A DNA stretch of 64,000 nucleotides. It comes from Chloroflexota bacterium (GTDB taxonomy: Bacteria; Chloroflexota; Anaerolineae; UBA4142). Under the pieces are notes generated by a model, which had not been told where the DNA came from, searched no databases, and saw only the letters and a program-made list of their open reading frames with translations. Below, piece by piece: positions 39,150-48,843 of the stretch; the stretch's first letter is position 1; each line of letters opens with the position of its first letter. Both the position numbers and the translations under genes were made by a program. The stretch is from positions 57,915 to 121,914 of the forward strand of contig JAMCQI010000103.1 of NCBI GenBank assembly GCA_023381515.1, read 5' to 3'.

Positions 39150-41036
39150 ATGATACCAAAAGGCATGCACGAGTTTCTGCACGACTTGCTTCCGGAACAC
39201 GTGTGGAAGAGCCGCCGGAAGCAAGTGAACGGCCTGGTATTCTTGGAATTTACCTCACAGGATGTCGAGCTTTTGCACCGGCTCGGGATCGAAGTAGATG
39301 ACCTGGGCCCTCGCCTCGTCGCGTGCATGTGGGACGAGACCAGCCCGATTGAAATCGGCGGTTATCTCGTCGTGGACAATGTAGCAATGGGTCTCCCGTC
39401 CATGGGCGGCATCCGCCTTTCCCCCGAAATCACACCGGCGACGATACACAATCTTGCCCGCGGGATGACGATGAAAAACGCCGCCGCCGACCTTCCCTAT
39501 GGCGGCGGCAAGTCCGGTGTTGTCGCTAGTACGAACCTTTCACCTTCCGACCATGCGCAAGTCATTCGCGGTTTTGCCCACTTGCTGCAACCCTACGCGC
39601 GCCTGTACAACCCGGGCCCCGATGTCGGTACGAATGATCAGGATATGAAGACCATTGCCATAGAAAACGGCCTAGACGTTGTGGTGAGCAAGCCGGCGGA
39701 GATGGGCGGCAACCGGATCGATCAGCTCGGTGCGGCGGCGGGCGGCGTCGTCATCGCCCTCGAGACGCTGCACCACGAAGTCGAACGCCTCCGTCCCCTT
39801 GCGCAGTTTCGCCACCTGGAAGTACCCGCATGGGAAAACGTAACCGTCATCGTCCAGGGATTCGGAGCCGTCGGCGCCAACGTCTCCCGAATCTTGTGGG
39901 AACAGGCCGAGGCCCGGGGGAGCGGGCCGCGCGTGATCGGCATCAGCGACGCCGCCGGATACTTGCATTCTGACGAGGGACTGGATGTCGGTCTGCTGCT
40001 CAAGCTGCGCGGCAAGAACCAGATCGTCAGCAAGCCCTACTTTCTCGCTTATCCTGACGCGCCCGAAAGCGGGACCTCGTTCAAATTCTCGAATGCGCGC
40101 GACGACCTACTTCGTGAATCTGCCTTTGCGCTCATTCCCGCCGCGCCGCAGGCCAATTACCTGGACGTCGACGATACTTCCCACCCGTCGATGACGGTGG
40201 ACGCGATGGGGCATTGGTCCATTATTGTCGAAGGAGCGAATACATACTCGCCCGACCCGCGGCGCAAGGCGGCCCGCCGCCGCATGGAGCGCCAGGTTTA
40301 TCAAAAGCACGGCACCTTGATCGCCACAGACTTTCTGGTCAACTCGGGAGGCGTTATTTTCGCCGCTCACGAGCGCCTCCTCCCCACACCCCCTGATCTC
40401 CGCCTCCCGGATGAGTTGCTGGGCCATCGCGACGCGGTGGAGACCTGGCTCAAGGACCACGCCAAAGAGTTTGCCGCTCTGGCGGAACAGAGGCGCGCGG
40501 CGGCGGAGGCAAAACGCGCGGCCGTCATTCACGAGAACATGGTCCAATTGGTGGATGGTCTCGTGGCCGACGACGACGCGCTGCCCTGCCAGGTCGCCGA
40601 AAGAATCAGCATCAACCGGATCGTGCGCCGAGAGAGCCGACGGCTCGCGTCTGAACTCATGGTCGAGATGGCGGACATTTCGGTCGACTGCAGCATTCAA
40701 GAGGCCGCGCGGCACCTCGTGGAAAAGAACACGGACATTCTGTCCGTGATAGGCGCCGACGGCCAAGTCGTCGGCATAGTGACCGATTGGGATATTACAC
40801 GCGCGGCGGCTCGTGAATCCATCGCCGGCGCAGACGTGGACACGATCATGAGTCGTGACGTCGTGAGCGCAGCCCCCCAAGACAACATTCTCGACATCGT
40901 CCGCAAATTCGAATACTACAATATCTCCGCCGTCCCAGTGCTCTCCGCCACCGGCCAACTACTCGGCGTCGTGACTACCGATATTCTCGCCAAGCGGACG
41001 CTTTACAGATTGCTTCTGGGCGAACAACAGACGTGA
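39150..41036 (+). CDS. Glutamate dehydrogenase fused to a C-terminal CBS pair
   Basis: Residues 1-430 of 628 are a Glu/Leu/Phe/Val dehydrogenase: GGIRLSPEITPATIHNLARG, catalytic Lys in PYGGGKSGVV, NPGPDVGTNDQDM, and the NAD domain VIVQGFGAVGANVSRIL. A helical linker (residues 440-510) leads to two CBS motifs (MVEMADISVDCSIQEAARHL, then DTIMSRDVVSAAPQDNILD). CBS pairs usually bind adenine nucleotides, so allosteric control of a nitrogen-carbon branch point by energy charge is inferred. ATG 39150 has AGGGGGTCAAGG upstream; an earlier in-frame ATG has none. The stop overlaps a ThiS-like pseudogene start. Confidence 0.9.
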   Translation: MIPKGMHEFLHDLLPEHVWKSRRKQVNGLVFLEFTSQDVELLHRLGIEVDDLGPRLVACMWDETSPIEIGGYLVVDNVAMGLPSMGGIRLSPEITPATIHNLARGMTMKNAAADLPYGGGKSGVVASTNLSPSDHAQVIRGFAHLLQPYARLYNPGPDVGTNDQDMKTIAIENGLDVVVSKPAEMGGNRIDQLGAAAGGVVIALETLHHEVERLRPLAQFRHLEVPAWENVTVIVQGFGAVGANVSRILWEQAEARGSGPRVIGISDAAGYLHSDEGLDVGLLLKLRGKNQIVSKPYFLAYPDAPESGTSFKFSNARDDLLRESAFALIPAAPQANYLDVDDTSHPSMTVDAMGHWSIIVEGANTYSPDPRRKAARRRMERQVYQKHGTLIATDFLVNSGGVIFAAHERLLPTPPDLRLPDELLGHRDAVETWLKDHAKEFAALAEQRRAAAEAKRAAVIHENMVQLVDGLVADDDALPCQVAERISINRIVRRESRRLASELMVEMADISVDCSIQEAARHLVEKNTDILSVIGADGQVVGIVTDWDITRAAARESIAGADVDTIMSRDVVSAAPQDNILDIVRKFEYYNISAVPVLSATGQLLGVVTTDILAKRTLYRLLLGEQQT

Positions 41037-41284
41037 AGCAGGCTTTTTCCTTCTTTGTACCGGACTCTAGGAACCTGGTCAGCCCGTCGAAAAGGGGCGA
41101 CCCCTTTGCTCATTCATTCGGGGTCGCCCATCTTCAAGACCTGATCGAAGCGCTCGGCATACCGCAACCCCAACTGATTCTCGCGAACGGAGAATCCGTC
41201 GGTGTTTAGCGTCCGGTGCAAGACGAGGATCGCGTAGCAGTCTATCCCCATCTGTCCTACTTGCCGGCGCCGCTGCTGGAAAGG
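41033..41284 (+). pseudogene. ThiS/Mut7-C-ubiquitin-like gene interrupted by a stop codon
   Basis: A GTG at 41033 overlaps the preceding stop as GTGA and opens a frame with FAHSFGVAHLQDLIEALGI and LILANGESVGV, then TAG at 41207, then RPVQDEDRVAVYPHLSYL in the same frame. Together this reads as one beta-grasp domain of the Mut7-C ubiquitin / ThiS type (DLIEALGIP...LILVNGESV...DGDRxxVYP). Either the TAG is a disabling mutation, or a 58-residue truncated product is made. The coding sequence also contains a GGGGCGACCCC/GGGGTCGCCC inverted repeat at 41095-41140. Confidence 0.65.
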
Positions 41285-41349
41285 CTCACGCTATGCGCGG
41301 ATGTCAGCTCTCATCGAGCGCACTCTCCGCCGAGATTTATAAGCCCACA

Positions 41350-43047
41350 TTACCTTCCCAGCTCCGGGAAATCCTCTTCCCAAAACTCGAGCGCGCCGCG
41401 TGTTCCCTTTTGGTTATGCTCGTCCTCATAACCGCGCAGCTGAACGCGGCGAATCTTGCCCGAGATGGTTTTGGGTAGGTCAAAAAACTCCAGCCGGCGA
41501 ACGCGCTTGAAGGGGGACAGCCGCTCGCGCGAGAAACGAAAAATCGCAAGGGCCGTGTCGCGAGTCGGTTCAAAGCCCGGCTTCAGCGCCACGTACGCTT
41601 TGGGCACGCTCAGCCGGATCGGATCAGGGCTGGGAACAACGGCCGCCTCGGCAACGGCTTCATGCTCGATGAGCGCACTCTCGATTTCAAAGGGGCTAAT
41701 CCGATAGTCGGAGCTTTTGAACACATCGTCCGATCTTCCAACGTACCAGAAGTAGCCATCCTTGTCGCGCCCCGCGACATCCCCGGTATAGTAATACTCC
41801 TGCGCGAAAATCGCCGCATTCCGTTCGGGATTGTCGAGATACCCTTCCATCAGGCCCATCGGCTTGGGCCTGAGCGAAAGTGACAATTCTCCTTCGTCGA
41901 CGACTCTCCCATTCGGGTCGATCAAAGCCACCTTATAACCTGGCAGCGGGCGTCCCATCGAGCCCGGCTTGACCAGTTGTCCTGGAGTGTTGCCTACCTG
42001 CGCCGTCGTCTCTGTCTGTCCATAACCGTCGCGAATCGTCATGTTCCAAGCGGACTTGACTCGCTCGATGACTTCGGGGTTGAGCGGCTCTCCTGCGCTC
42101 ACCAGCTCTCGAAGCTTGACCGGATAGGCTTTCAAGTCCTCCAGGATCAGCATGCGCCAGACGGTTGGCGGTGCGCACAAGGTACTGACATTGTATTGTA
42201 CCAGCGCCTCGAGTATCTTTTTGCCGTCAAAGCGCGGCTGGTTATAAACAAAGATCGTCGCTCCTGCGTTCCACGGCGCGAAGAAACTGCTCCAGGCATG
42301 TTTTGCCCAGCCCGGCGAGCTGACGTTGAAATGAACGTCCCCTTCTCTTAGGCCAATCCAATACATCGTGGAGAGATGGCCGACCGGATAACTCTGGTAA
42401 GTGTGCATGACCATCTTGGGTTTGGCCGTGGTGCCGGAGGTAAAGTAGAGCAAAAAGGGATCGTTCGTGTGGGTCTCGCCGTCGGGTTGAAACTCTGACG
42501 GAACCCCATACGTGTCCGCATAGGTCGCCCAACCCGCAGCCTTGCCCCCAACTACGGTCCGCGTTTGTATCCCTTGAATATCGTTGAATTTCTCGGTGCC
42601 GGTGACATCCGCGACGACGTGACGCAGACCCCCGCGCTCGACGCGGTCCTGCAGATCCCCCTTGGTCAGGAGCGTCGTCGCTGGGCTGATCACCGCTCCT
42701 AGCTTCATCGCCGCGAGCGTGATTTCCCAGAGGGGCACAACATTCCCCAGCATAAGGAGGATCCGGTCTCCTCTGTGGACTCCCAGACGCCTGAGCCAGT
42801 TTGCCACGCTGTTCGAACGCTCTCTCATCTCGGAAAAAGTGAGGCGCGTCTCTCCCCCCGAGTCATTCACCACCCAGAGCGCCGGCCTCGAATTCCCTTG
42901 GGCCTGGGCATCGAAAAAATCGAGTGCCCAGTTGAATGTATCCAGCTTGGGCCATTGGAATTCATTGTAGGCTGCTTCGTAATCCTCGCGTTTCGATACC
43001 AGAAAATCGCGCGCTTGCAGAAAAGCGCTGGCGGAAGCCGATGCCAT
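41350..43047 (-). CDS. AMP-forming acyl-CoA synthetase
   Basis: The 565-residue ANL-family enzyme activates a carboxylic acid to its acyl-CoA. Motifs are YFTSGTTAKPKMVMHTY (P-loop), DGYGQTETTAQ, YYTGDVAGRDKDGYFWYVGR and the catalytic Lys in PKTISGKIRRVQL. The sequence around FNVSSPGWAKHAWSSFF and PAYxEFQWP suits short- or medium-chain acids, or aromatic acids such as benzoate; I cannot choose. It is a single-gene unit on the minus strand. Confidence 0.9.
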   Translation of the reverse strand: MASASASAFLQARDFLVSKREDYEAAYNEFQWPKLDTFNWALDFFDAQAQGNSRPALWVVNDSGGETRLTFSEMRERSNSVANWLRRLGVHRGDRILLMLGNVVPLWEITLAAMKLGAVISPATTLLTKGDLQDRVERGGLRHVVADVTGTEKFNDIQGIQTRTVVGGKAAGWATYADTYGVPSEFQPDGETHTNDPFLLYFTSGTTAKPKMVMHTYQSYPVGHLSTMYWIGLREGDVHFNVSSPGWAKHAWSSFFAPWNAGATIFVYNQPRFDGKKILEALVQYNVSTLCAPPTVWRMLILEDLKAYPVKLRELVSAGEPLNPEVIERVKSAWNMTIRDGYGQTETTAQVGNTPGQLVKPGSMGRPLPGYKVALIDPNGRVVDEGELSLSLRPKPMGLMEGYLDNPERNAAIFAQEYYYTGDVAGRDKDGYFWYVGRSDDVFKSSDYRISPFEIESALIEHEAVAEAAVVPSPDPIRLSVPKAYVALKPGFEPTRDTALAIFRFSRERLSPFKRVRRLEFFDLPKTISGKIRRVQLRGYEDEHNQKGTRGALEFWEEDFPELGR

Positions 43048-43217
43048 TGTCCCCTCCTTGAGGCATAGTTTCGCGATATTCTAGGAGCGTTGCCTGGGAA
43101 TGTCAACACACCACACGACTGCTTTTTCCTGGAAAGGCAAGGGCGGGGCCCTTTGATTCCTGGCACCCCGCCCCATCCATCACACGATCGCTCGTTAACC
43201 ACTTACCGCTTTGATTC

Positions 43218-43247
43218 GTTGGCCCATTGGCCTATTGGCTCATTGAT
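43218..43247. repeat. Low-complexity word repeat at the htrA stop codon
   Basis: The plus strand reads TTGGCCCATTGGCCTATTGG then CTCATTGA. Three to four degenerate copies of an ATTGGCC-like unit begin exactly at the stop codon of the minus-strand protease gene. Confidence 0.6.
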
Positions 43248-44280
43248 ATGTCGCCTTCACCTGCACTTCATGCCTCACACCGTTCCGCAAAAGGGTCAGA
43301 GTGATGATAGCGCCTTCCGGTTGACGCACAAGCAGCCGATGCAGATCGTCCACGGTCCCAATCCCCTGACCGTTGAACGCGATGATCCAGTCACCCACAA
43401 GTATTCCTGCTCTGTGAGCCGGACCATTCTCGGCCAACGAGGCGACTTGGACGACAGTACTCGCCTTGAGCTCAAAGTAGCGCAGAGTCCGCCGATCTAC
43501 CGGCCGCATTTGTCCTGCGATTCCGAGAAAAGCGCGCCGCACCTCCCCGTGCGTCACGAGTTCGCTGACAACCCACTTGGCCGTGTTCACGGGGATGGCA
43601 AAGCTGATACCCTGAGCCATAAAGATCATGGCCGAATTGATCCCGATCACACGCCCACGGCTATCCACCAGCGGGCCTCCCGAGTTCCCTGGATTGAGCG
43701 CCACATCCGTCTGGATGATGTTCTCAATCAGCCGCCCCGATTGGCTCCGCAGTGTTCGGCCGAGCGCTGATACGACGCCCGTCGAAACGGTGCTCTGAAA
43801 ACCAAGTGGGTTGCCAATGGCAATGGTTAACTGGCCGACGCGGAGCGAATCCGAATCTCCCAACTCGGCGGCCGGCAAACCATTCGTTCCCACTCGCACC
43901 ACAGCCAGGTCCGTTGCCGGATCGGTTCCTACGATCTGAGCCGGGTAGGCACCTCCATCCGTCAGATGCACTTCGACAGCATTCGTTTTTTCTACGACGT
44001 GATTATTGGTCAGGACAAAGCCATCCGGCGCGATGACGAAGCCGGACCCGGCGCCTTCTCCTCCCCCTTGATGCCCTTGGCTCTGCTTTTTGACATGGAT
44101 TCCCACCACAGCAGGACCCACCTTTTCGACCACGCCCACGACTGCCCGCGAGTAGGCGTCGAGCAGGTCCTTGTCGCTCTCGGTTCCGTTCGTTTTGGTT
44201 GCGCTAGACGCCTCGCCTCCCGCGGCTTCAGCTGCCGCGAGCCCTCCGACCTTATTTTTGTCTTGATCTATTTCACGCAT
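43240..44280 (-). CDS. HtrA/DegP-like serine protease without export signal
   Basis: The 346-residue protein has the S1C catalytic triad: His in VLTNNHVVEKTN, Asp in DPATDLAVVRV and Ser in NPGNSGGPLVDSRG. One PDZ domain follows (RAGILVGDWIIAFNGQGI). No signal peptide or membrane segment precedes the protease domain, so a cytoplasmic location is suggested, unlike most DegP proteins. ATG 44280 is preferred over 44301 because GGGAG lies at proper distance before it. There is no sensor or partner gene nearby. Confidence 0.9.
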   Translation of the reverse strand: MREIDQDKNKVGGLAAAEAAGGEASSATKTNGTESDKDLLDAYSRAVVGVVEKVGPAVVGIHVKKQSQGHQGGGEGAGSGFVIAPDGFVLTNNHVVEKTNAVEVHLTDGGAYPAQIVGTDPATDLAVVRVGTNGLPAAELGDSDSLRVGQLTIAIGNPLGFQSTVSTGVVSALGRTLRSQSGRLIENIIQTDVALNPGNSGGPLVDSRGRVIGINSAMIFMAQGISFAIPVNTAKWVVSELVTHGEVRRAFLGIAGQMRPVDRRTLRYFELKASTVVQVASLAENGPAHRAGILVGDWIIAFNGQGIGTVDDLHRLLVRQPEGAIITLTLLRNGVRHEVQVKATYQ

Positions 44281-44732
44281 ATTGTTACTCCCACCAACCA
44301 TACGAACTCGGCAGCCCTATAGGAGCAAGCCGCTCTTACCTGAGTTGGCTGGCCGGTAGAATAATGACCACCCTCTATTATAGGCAAGCGGTCAAACCAC
44401 GCCACGACCGTTTGGCCCGGACCAACCTAGCCAACCGGCTAGGCAGCCGCAGTTTGACTGCAGTCGTGCCGAATGGGCTTCGACATATCGAACAACTTCG
44501 TTGAGAGTAAAATCGTAAAGACCTTCTTCACAATCTCCTTGTGATTCTCCTCGACGGCGGCTTTTTTGGATTCGCTCTCGGTTTGGCTCCCTTCCTGACC
44601 GTAATTCCTCTTTTCTTCAGCAGCACGACCAATTCGCCCATCCTCATCAGCCAAAAAAGAACCCAGACGAAAGATTTGCTCGTCTGGGTTTTCTGCCTTT
44701 TGCTCTTTGCAGTGTTGCTCGCCCCGCCGATT
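44281..44732. other. Intergenic region with bidirectional terminator only
   Basis: No convincing gene is present. A small minus-strand frame (44439-44654) starts right after a terminator and has no ribosome site. The terminator at 44653-44689 is listed separately. Confidence 0.55.
44653..44689 (-). terminator. Strong intrinsic terminator after the lipoprotein gene
   Basis: ACCCAGACGA pairs with TCGTCTGGGT around a 9-base loop. On the minus strand it is followed by TCTTTTTTGG; on the plus strand by TTTCTGCCTTTTG. It lies 44 bases beyond the lipoprotein stop. Confidence 0.85.
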
Positions 44733-45302
44733 TTACCCGGGCGTCAACTCATACCAATACTGGGATAGGAACCCGCGCGCATCCGGCGTCACGACCTGAC
44801 GCACGATATCCGGCGAGCCATTTCTGCAGCGCCACTCATAGACTGTATCCCGACCCGTTACCACCGCGGGCATTACATCCGCATTGGCGTTAGCCTTGCA
44901 AAAATCGGTTTCGTCTGCCGTAGGGGTCCTGCTCGTGTCGGCCTTTGCCGTGCAGGGCAAATTGGCCCCTACGAAGCAACCGTACACCTTGCCGTTCATA
45001 CAGCGCCAGTACGAACCTTGGACAAAAATGTTCAGCGGGGCGTCGGGCGCCGCACCGGTAGCCTTTTTCAGCGCCTGAGCGATTGAATCGGGTACTTTCT
45101 GCCCCACATAGCGCGCATCCGGGGCATCAATGGTACCGACCGCCGCACAGTAGGCAAATGGGTCAGAATAGCTTGTCGTCTGCGCTGCCACGGGCGTATT
45201 AGCAGGAGCCGGAGTCGCAGGTGCTGCGCATGAAGCCACGCTTACAACTTGGGTGATCAAAAATAGGCCTTGCAGCAGGCGTCTATGCCGATTGTGAGGC
45301 TT
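44733..45302 (-). CDS. Putative cysteine-rich lipoprotein
   Basis: Starting at ATG 45302, the 189-residue product has a basic N-terminus, a hydrophobic segment (LLQGLFLITQVVSV) and a lipobox VASC. A Pro/Thr/Ala-rich spacer precedes a domain with paired cysteines: SYWRCMNGKVYGCFVGANLPC and DTVYEWRCRNGSP, in parts. This suggests a disulphide-stabilised exported domain. The start overlaps the upstream gene by 20 bases, implying coupling. Function unknown. Confidence 0.78.
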   Translation of the reverse strand, partial: KPHNRHRRLLQGLFLITQVVSVASCAAPATPAPANTPVAAQTTSYSDPFAYCAAVGTIDAPDARYVGQKVPDSIAQALKKATGAAPDAPLNIFVQGSYWRCMNGKVYGCFVGANLPCTAKADTSRTPTADETDFCKANANADVMPAVVTGRDTVYEWRCRNGSPDIVRQVVTPDARGFLSQYWYELTPG

Positions 45303-45522
45303 CATGAATCTCATGCACCATGCTCGCCCTTCGCTCGACTTCGGCGAGCTTGGTCCCAATATACGTGGACGCTTCCGTCATGAGGCGCTTGGCCTCGCCT
45401 TCCGGCAACTTTTTGATCGACTCCAGCGTGTGCCCTCGCGACCGCAGGAACTCTTCGAGATACATCCTCTCCAGCTTGGCCTGGGGGTCTTGCATCGGGG
45501 TCCCGCTTTGTGGTTCTTGCAT
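45283..45522 (-). CDS. Small helical hypothetical protein
   Basis: The 79-residue product is charged and helical (LERMYLEEFLRSRGHTLESI, then LPEGEAKRLMTEAS). No membrane segment or known motif is seen. ATG 45522 is chosen because AGGAGA lies eight bases upstream; 24 more upstream codons lack a ribosome site. It is followed in overlap by the lipoprotein gene and preceded by a good promoter. It is probably a real conserved small protein, but no function can be given. Confidence 0.7.
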   Translation of the reverse strand: MQEPQSGTPMQDPQAKLERMYLEEFLRSRGHTLESIKKLPEGEAKRLMTEASTYIGTKLAEVERRASMVHEIHEASQSA

Positions 45523-45598
45523 AGTACGTCTCCTTTCGGCCGGCGCTTCGCAGACAGTAGCCTGTACTCCTCTTGACCAGAACGCAACTTTCACTTAC

Positions 45599-45626
45599 AT
45601 TATAATTATAGGCGCCTTTTCTTCAA
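45599..45626 (-). promoter_or_regulatory. Promoter for the small helical protein and lipoprotein
   Basis: The minus strand has TTGAAG (45626-45621), a 16-base spacer and TATAAT (45604-45599), the latter immediately preceded by a second TATAAT (45610-45605). Confidence 0.7.
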
Positions 45627-45705
45627 ATAGGGCGAAATACCTTTTCGTTGCTTCGCGACTACCTATTCCGACATGGGTAGTGCAAGCACACCAAGGAATC
45701 CGGAA

Positions 45706-46725
45706 ATGCCGCCTACGCTCCCAACAGGCAAGTTGCCGCCAGACCTGCTCGCCATCCTCCTCGCCTCACTTCAACCCACGGACGCTCGGGTGATCGTCGG
45801 CCCGGGCATCGGCCAAGATGCTGCCGTTATCGACATGAATGGTCGCTATTTGGTCGCCAAAACCGACCCCATCACCTTCGCAACAGAGGATATCGGGTGG
45901 TATGCGGTGAACGTGAATGCCAACGACGTTGCCTGCATGGGAGCTCATCCTCGGTGGTTCATGGCGAGCGCTCTCTTGCCGGCCGGCAGCGCCGATCCCT
46001 CGATGGTACAAGCCATTTTCACGCAAATCGCCGAGGCATGCAAGGCCCTCGGCGTCACTCTTGTTGGCGGACACACCGAAATTACCTACGACTTGCCGCG
46101 CCCATTGGTCATCGGCGTCATGCTGGGGGAGGTGGCCAAAGATCGTCTTGTCACGAGTCGAGGCGCCCAGCCCGGCGACACCGTCCTTCTCACCAAAGAA
46201 ATCCCGCTCGAAGCAACCGCACTCATCGCGCGGGAAAAGGGACAGGACCTACTCACTCGCGGCTTGCCTCCTGATCTGATCGCACGTGCCCGAGGCTTGT
46301 TGCGCGATCCCGGAATCAGCATCGTCCCTGAGGCCACCCTCGCGGCCGACGCCGGGCTGGCAACCGCAATGCACGATCCGACAGAAGGCGGTCTGGCGAC
46401 CGGGCTTTGGGAACTTGCTCACGCCTCTCAAGTCGGTTTGATTATTGACGAGAAAACCCTTCCTTTCTCAAGGGAAGGGGCTGAACTGTGTGCCGCGTAT
46501 GGTCTCGATCCCTTGGGGGTAATAGCCTCCGGCTCCCTCCTGGTGACCTCTCCCCCCGATCGCGCAAATGAACTGCTCGCGCTTCTCGCCAAGGCAGGCA
46601 TTCGCTGTACGGCGATCGGCCGAGTCCTGCCGGCGGCAGACGGCTTGACTCTTGAAAACGGCGAAATCCGCCGTCCCCTCCCCCACTTTGCTGCCGATGA
46701 AATGGTAAAGGTCTTTCAATTCTAA
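45706..46725 (+). CDS. AIR-synthase-related protein (PurM/HypE/ThiL fold)
   Basis: The 339-residue protein has the superfamily order: acidic ATP motif GPGIGQDAAVIDM, AKTDPITFATEDIGWYAVNV, NDVACMGAHPRWF, GGHTEITYDLPRPL and a C-terminal AIRS_C domain (MHDPTEGGLATGLWE, GVIASGSLLVT). It most resembles the HypE-like proteins but lacks their C-terminal cysteine tail, and it is not ThiL by its N-terminus. It is thus an ATP-dependent enzyme of unknown substrate. ATG 45706 (AGGA upstream) is preferred over 45673. Confidence 0.85.
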   Translation: MPPTLPTGKLPPDLLAILLASLQPTDARVIVGPGIGQDAAVIDMNGRYLVAKTDPITFATEDIGWYAVNVNANDVACMGAHPRWFMASALLPAGSADPSMVQAIFTQIAEACKALGVTLVGGHTEITYDLPRPLVIGVMLGEVAKDRLVTSRGAQPGDTVLLTKEIPLEATALIAREKGQDLLTRGLPPDLIARARGLLRDPGISIVPEATLAADAGLATAMHDPTEGGLATGLWELAHASQVGLIIDEKTLPFSREGAELCAAYGLDPLGVIASGSLLVTSPPDRANELLALLAKAGIRCTAIGRVLPAADGLTLENGEIRRPLPHFAADEMVKVFQF

Positions 46726-46743
46726 AGAGCGGGTCCGCTCTTT
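46724..46743. terminator. Short hairpin between convergent genes
   Basis: AAAGAGCGG and CCGCTCTTT are perfect arms with two bases between, so a few pairs must open to form the loop. It overlaps the stop of the AIRS-like gene and can act in both directions. Confidence 0.55.
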
Positions 46744-46749
46744 ATCTAC

Positions 46750-48606
46750 CTACAGTCTCCCGCTGTCGGCTTGTGTTTCCGTGCCGGCGAAACCCGATCT
46801 GCTTGCCATCAATTCCTCCAGACGCTCCACCATCCGCGCCAGGACGCCGAATGTTTTTTCCACCGGCTCGGGCGTGGTCAGGTCGACCCCTGCGGACCGG
46901 AGTGCATCCAGCGGGTAGACGGATCCCCCCGCCTTTAGGAAACCCAGATAGCGGTCCACTGAACCCGAATTGCCCGATAGAATGCCCTGGGCCAGCGCGT
47001 GGGCCGCAGAAATGCCGGTCGCGTATTGGTAGACATAGAAATTCGAATAGAGGTGGGTCGCGAATTGTGCCCACGTGATACCGATCCGCTCCCGATCAAT
47101 CTCGACCCCGTCACCATAGCCCTCTTCAAAGAGGTCGGCCATCAAACCGATCATGCCTTCGGCGGTCAGTGCCCCTCCTCCCTCGACGCGCTCGTGGACC
47201 TCTAGCTCAAAGCGCGCGAGCGTCGGCATGAGAAAGAAATAGCGATGGAAATTCGACATCGCTTCTTCGATCACCGCAATCTGGAATTCGGGGTCCGGAT
47301 GAGTCGCGAGCAAATGCGCCCGCACCATCGCTTGGTTGAAATTCGACGCCGTTTCCGCCAAAAAGATTCCGTACCGGCTGTAGATAAAGGGCTGCGCCTT
47401 GTGCGCATAGTATTTGTGCATCGAATGGCCCAGCTCATGTGCCAGTGTGCTCAAGCTAAAGAGGTCGTCGTGATAGCTCATCAGGATGAATGGAAGTGTT
47501 CCTGTGCTTCCGGTCGAAAAAGCCCCGGAGCGTTTCCCCTCGTTGGGATAAATATCCACCCAGCGTTCTTCCAAAAGCCCCCGCCGCAGCACGTCGACGT
47601 ATTCGTCGCCGAGCGGGTTCATGCCTTCCGAGATCCATTCGACGGCCTGAGTAAAGGGGACAACCGGTGTGGCGTTCGTCAGAGGCGCCTTTTCGTCATA
47701 AAGGCCAAGCCTGTCACGACCAAGCGCCCGCCGGCGAATATCCCAATACCGGTGCCACGTCGGCAGATGGCGTCGAAACGTCTCGATGAGATTGTAAAAC
47801 ACCTCGAGGGGAATATCGTTGGATGTCAATGCGGCATCTAGCGAGGAATTGTAGCCGCGTGCACGGGAGAGAAAGACGTCCTGCTTTACTCCGGCGGCGA
47901 TGCAGTTTGCCATCGTATTCTTGACTGCCAGGTGAGCGTCTGCATAGCTTTCCCACGCCGTCCGTCGCACGATGGGGTCTGGATGCGTCCGCAGCGCGTT
48001 AATCGTCCCCTGCGCCACTTCGTGCGGCTCATTCTCTGCCGAGAGTGCAGGCAGGAATTTCAAATCCGCATCCGCCAAAATGCCATGGGTCGCAGCAGCT
48101 GTCCGGAAGGGATCGCTTAGCTGGCTCAAGAGCGCTTCCACCTCAGCCGAGCGGACGTGGGCCCGCCGTCGCTCAAGCCGATCAAAATAGTGGGCGTAAA
48201 TCTGCAGCCGATCTTCTACCTGCATCCACTTCTGAAGGTTCTCCGCTCCAATGGCGAGTATCTCGGGCTCGGCAAAAGCTCCGGCTGCGCTCACCCGGGT
48301 CGCCAGTCCTCGCGCGCGGTCATTTTTCGCGGCCGCGGCCTGATCGGTCGTGTCCACCGCGTAGCCCATGCTTGCATAAAGGGTCACCTTGCCGAGCGCG
48401 ACGCCGATTTGCTCCGAGAGGTCGAGCCAGTCGGCGAGGACCGACGGGCCGTCTCCAAGATGCCCACGAGCAAGGGTCAAGCCTGGCAGGCGGTCGTCCA
48501 CCATCTTGAATTCCGCTTCCCAGGCCTCGTCCGAAGGGAAAACACTCTCGATATTCCAGGTGTTCTTTCGTTCAATTTCGCGGCGCAGTGGAATCCCGTG
48601 AGTCAT
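46750..48606 (-). CDS. pepF: Oligoendopeptidase F (M3 metallopeptidase)
   Basis: The 618-residue cytosolic zinc peptidase has the HExxH motif in [15 protein letters not shown] and the third ligand Glu in [11 protein letters not shown]. The N-terminus ([20 protein letters not shown]) and C-terminus ([16 protein letters not shown]) are typical of PepF, which cuts short peptides. ATG 48606 follows GGAGGACGGC. A TTG four codons upstream is part of that ribosome site and rejected. Confidence 0.95.
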   Translation of the reverse strand: MTHGIPLRREIERKNTWNIESVFPSDEAWEAEFKMVDDRLPGLTLARGHLGDGPSVLADWLDLSEQIGVALGKVTLYASMGYAVDTTDQAAAAKNDRARGLATRVSAAGAFAEPEILAIGAENLQKWMQVEDRLQIYAHYFDRLERRRAHVRSAEVEALLSQLSDPFRTAAATHGILADADLKFLPALSAENEPHEVAQGTINALRTHPDPIVRRTAWESYADAHLAVKNTMANCIAAGVKQDVFLSRARGYNSSLDAALTSNDIPLEVFYNLIETFRRHLPTWHRYWDIRRRALGRDRLGLYDEKAPLTNATPVVPFTQAVEWISEGMNPLGDEYVDVLRRGLLEERWVDIYPNEGKRSGAFSTGSTGTLPFILMSYHDDLFSLSTLAHELGHSMHKYYAHKAQPFIYSRYGIFLAETASNFNQAMVRAHLLATHPDPEFQIAVIEEAMSNFHRYFFLMPTLARFELEVHERVEGGGALTAEGMIGLMADLFEEGYGDGVEIDRERIGITWAQFATHLYSNFYVYQYATGISAAHALAQGILSGNSGSVDRYLGFLKAGGSVYPLDALRSAGVDLTTPEPVEKTFGVLARMVERLEELMASRSGFAGTETQADSGRL

Positions 48607-48689
48607 GCCGTCCTCCAAAATCGCCAGAGATTGCGTTTCATCGCGCTTTCCTTCTTCGCCTGCCTTTGCCCCTTTTTCCTTGCAGGTAA

Positions 48690-48752
48690 CCAGAAAACAA
48701 AGAACCGCCCCCGGCTCGGGGGCAGTCGTCGACCGCCCCGCGTGGGGGCGGT
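48690..48752 (-). terminator. Tandem GC-rich hairpins after the sugar transferase gene
   Basis: Two hairpins lie in line: ACCGCCCC/GGGGGCGGT at 48732-48752 and GCCCCCG/CGGGGGC at 48707-48723. On the minus strand the second is followed by GGTTCTTTGTTTTC, as expected for an intrinsic terminator. Confidence 0.75.
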
Positions 48753-48843
48753 CATTCGAGAACGAGAGCCACGCGCTGTGTGCTTATAGGAGGCCGAGGA
48801 GATTTTCCAGGGTGCCAGAGACGAGCACGTTCACGGCGCGTTC

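Noticed and set aside
44439..44654. Small charged minus-strand frame
   Set aside because: It begins immediately after a terminator, lacks a ribosome site and shows no recognisable fold.
45706..46725. Calling the AIRS-fold protein HypE or ThiL
   Set aside because: No C-terminal HypE cysteine tail and no hyp or thi neighbours.
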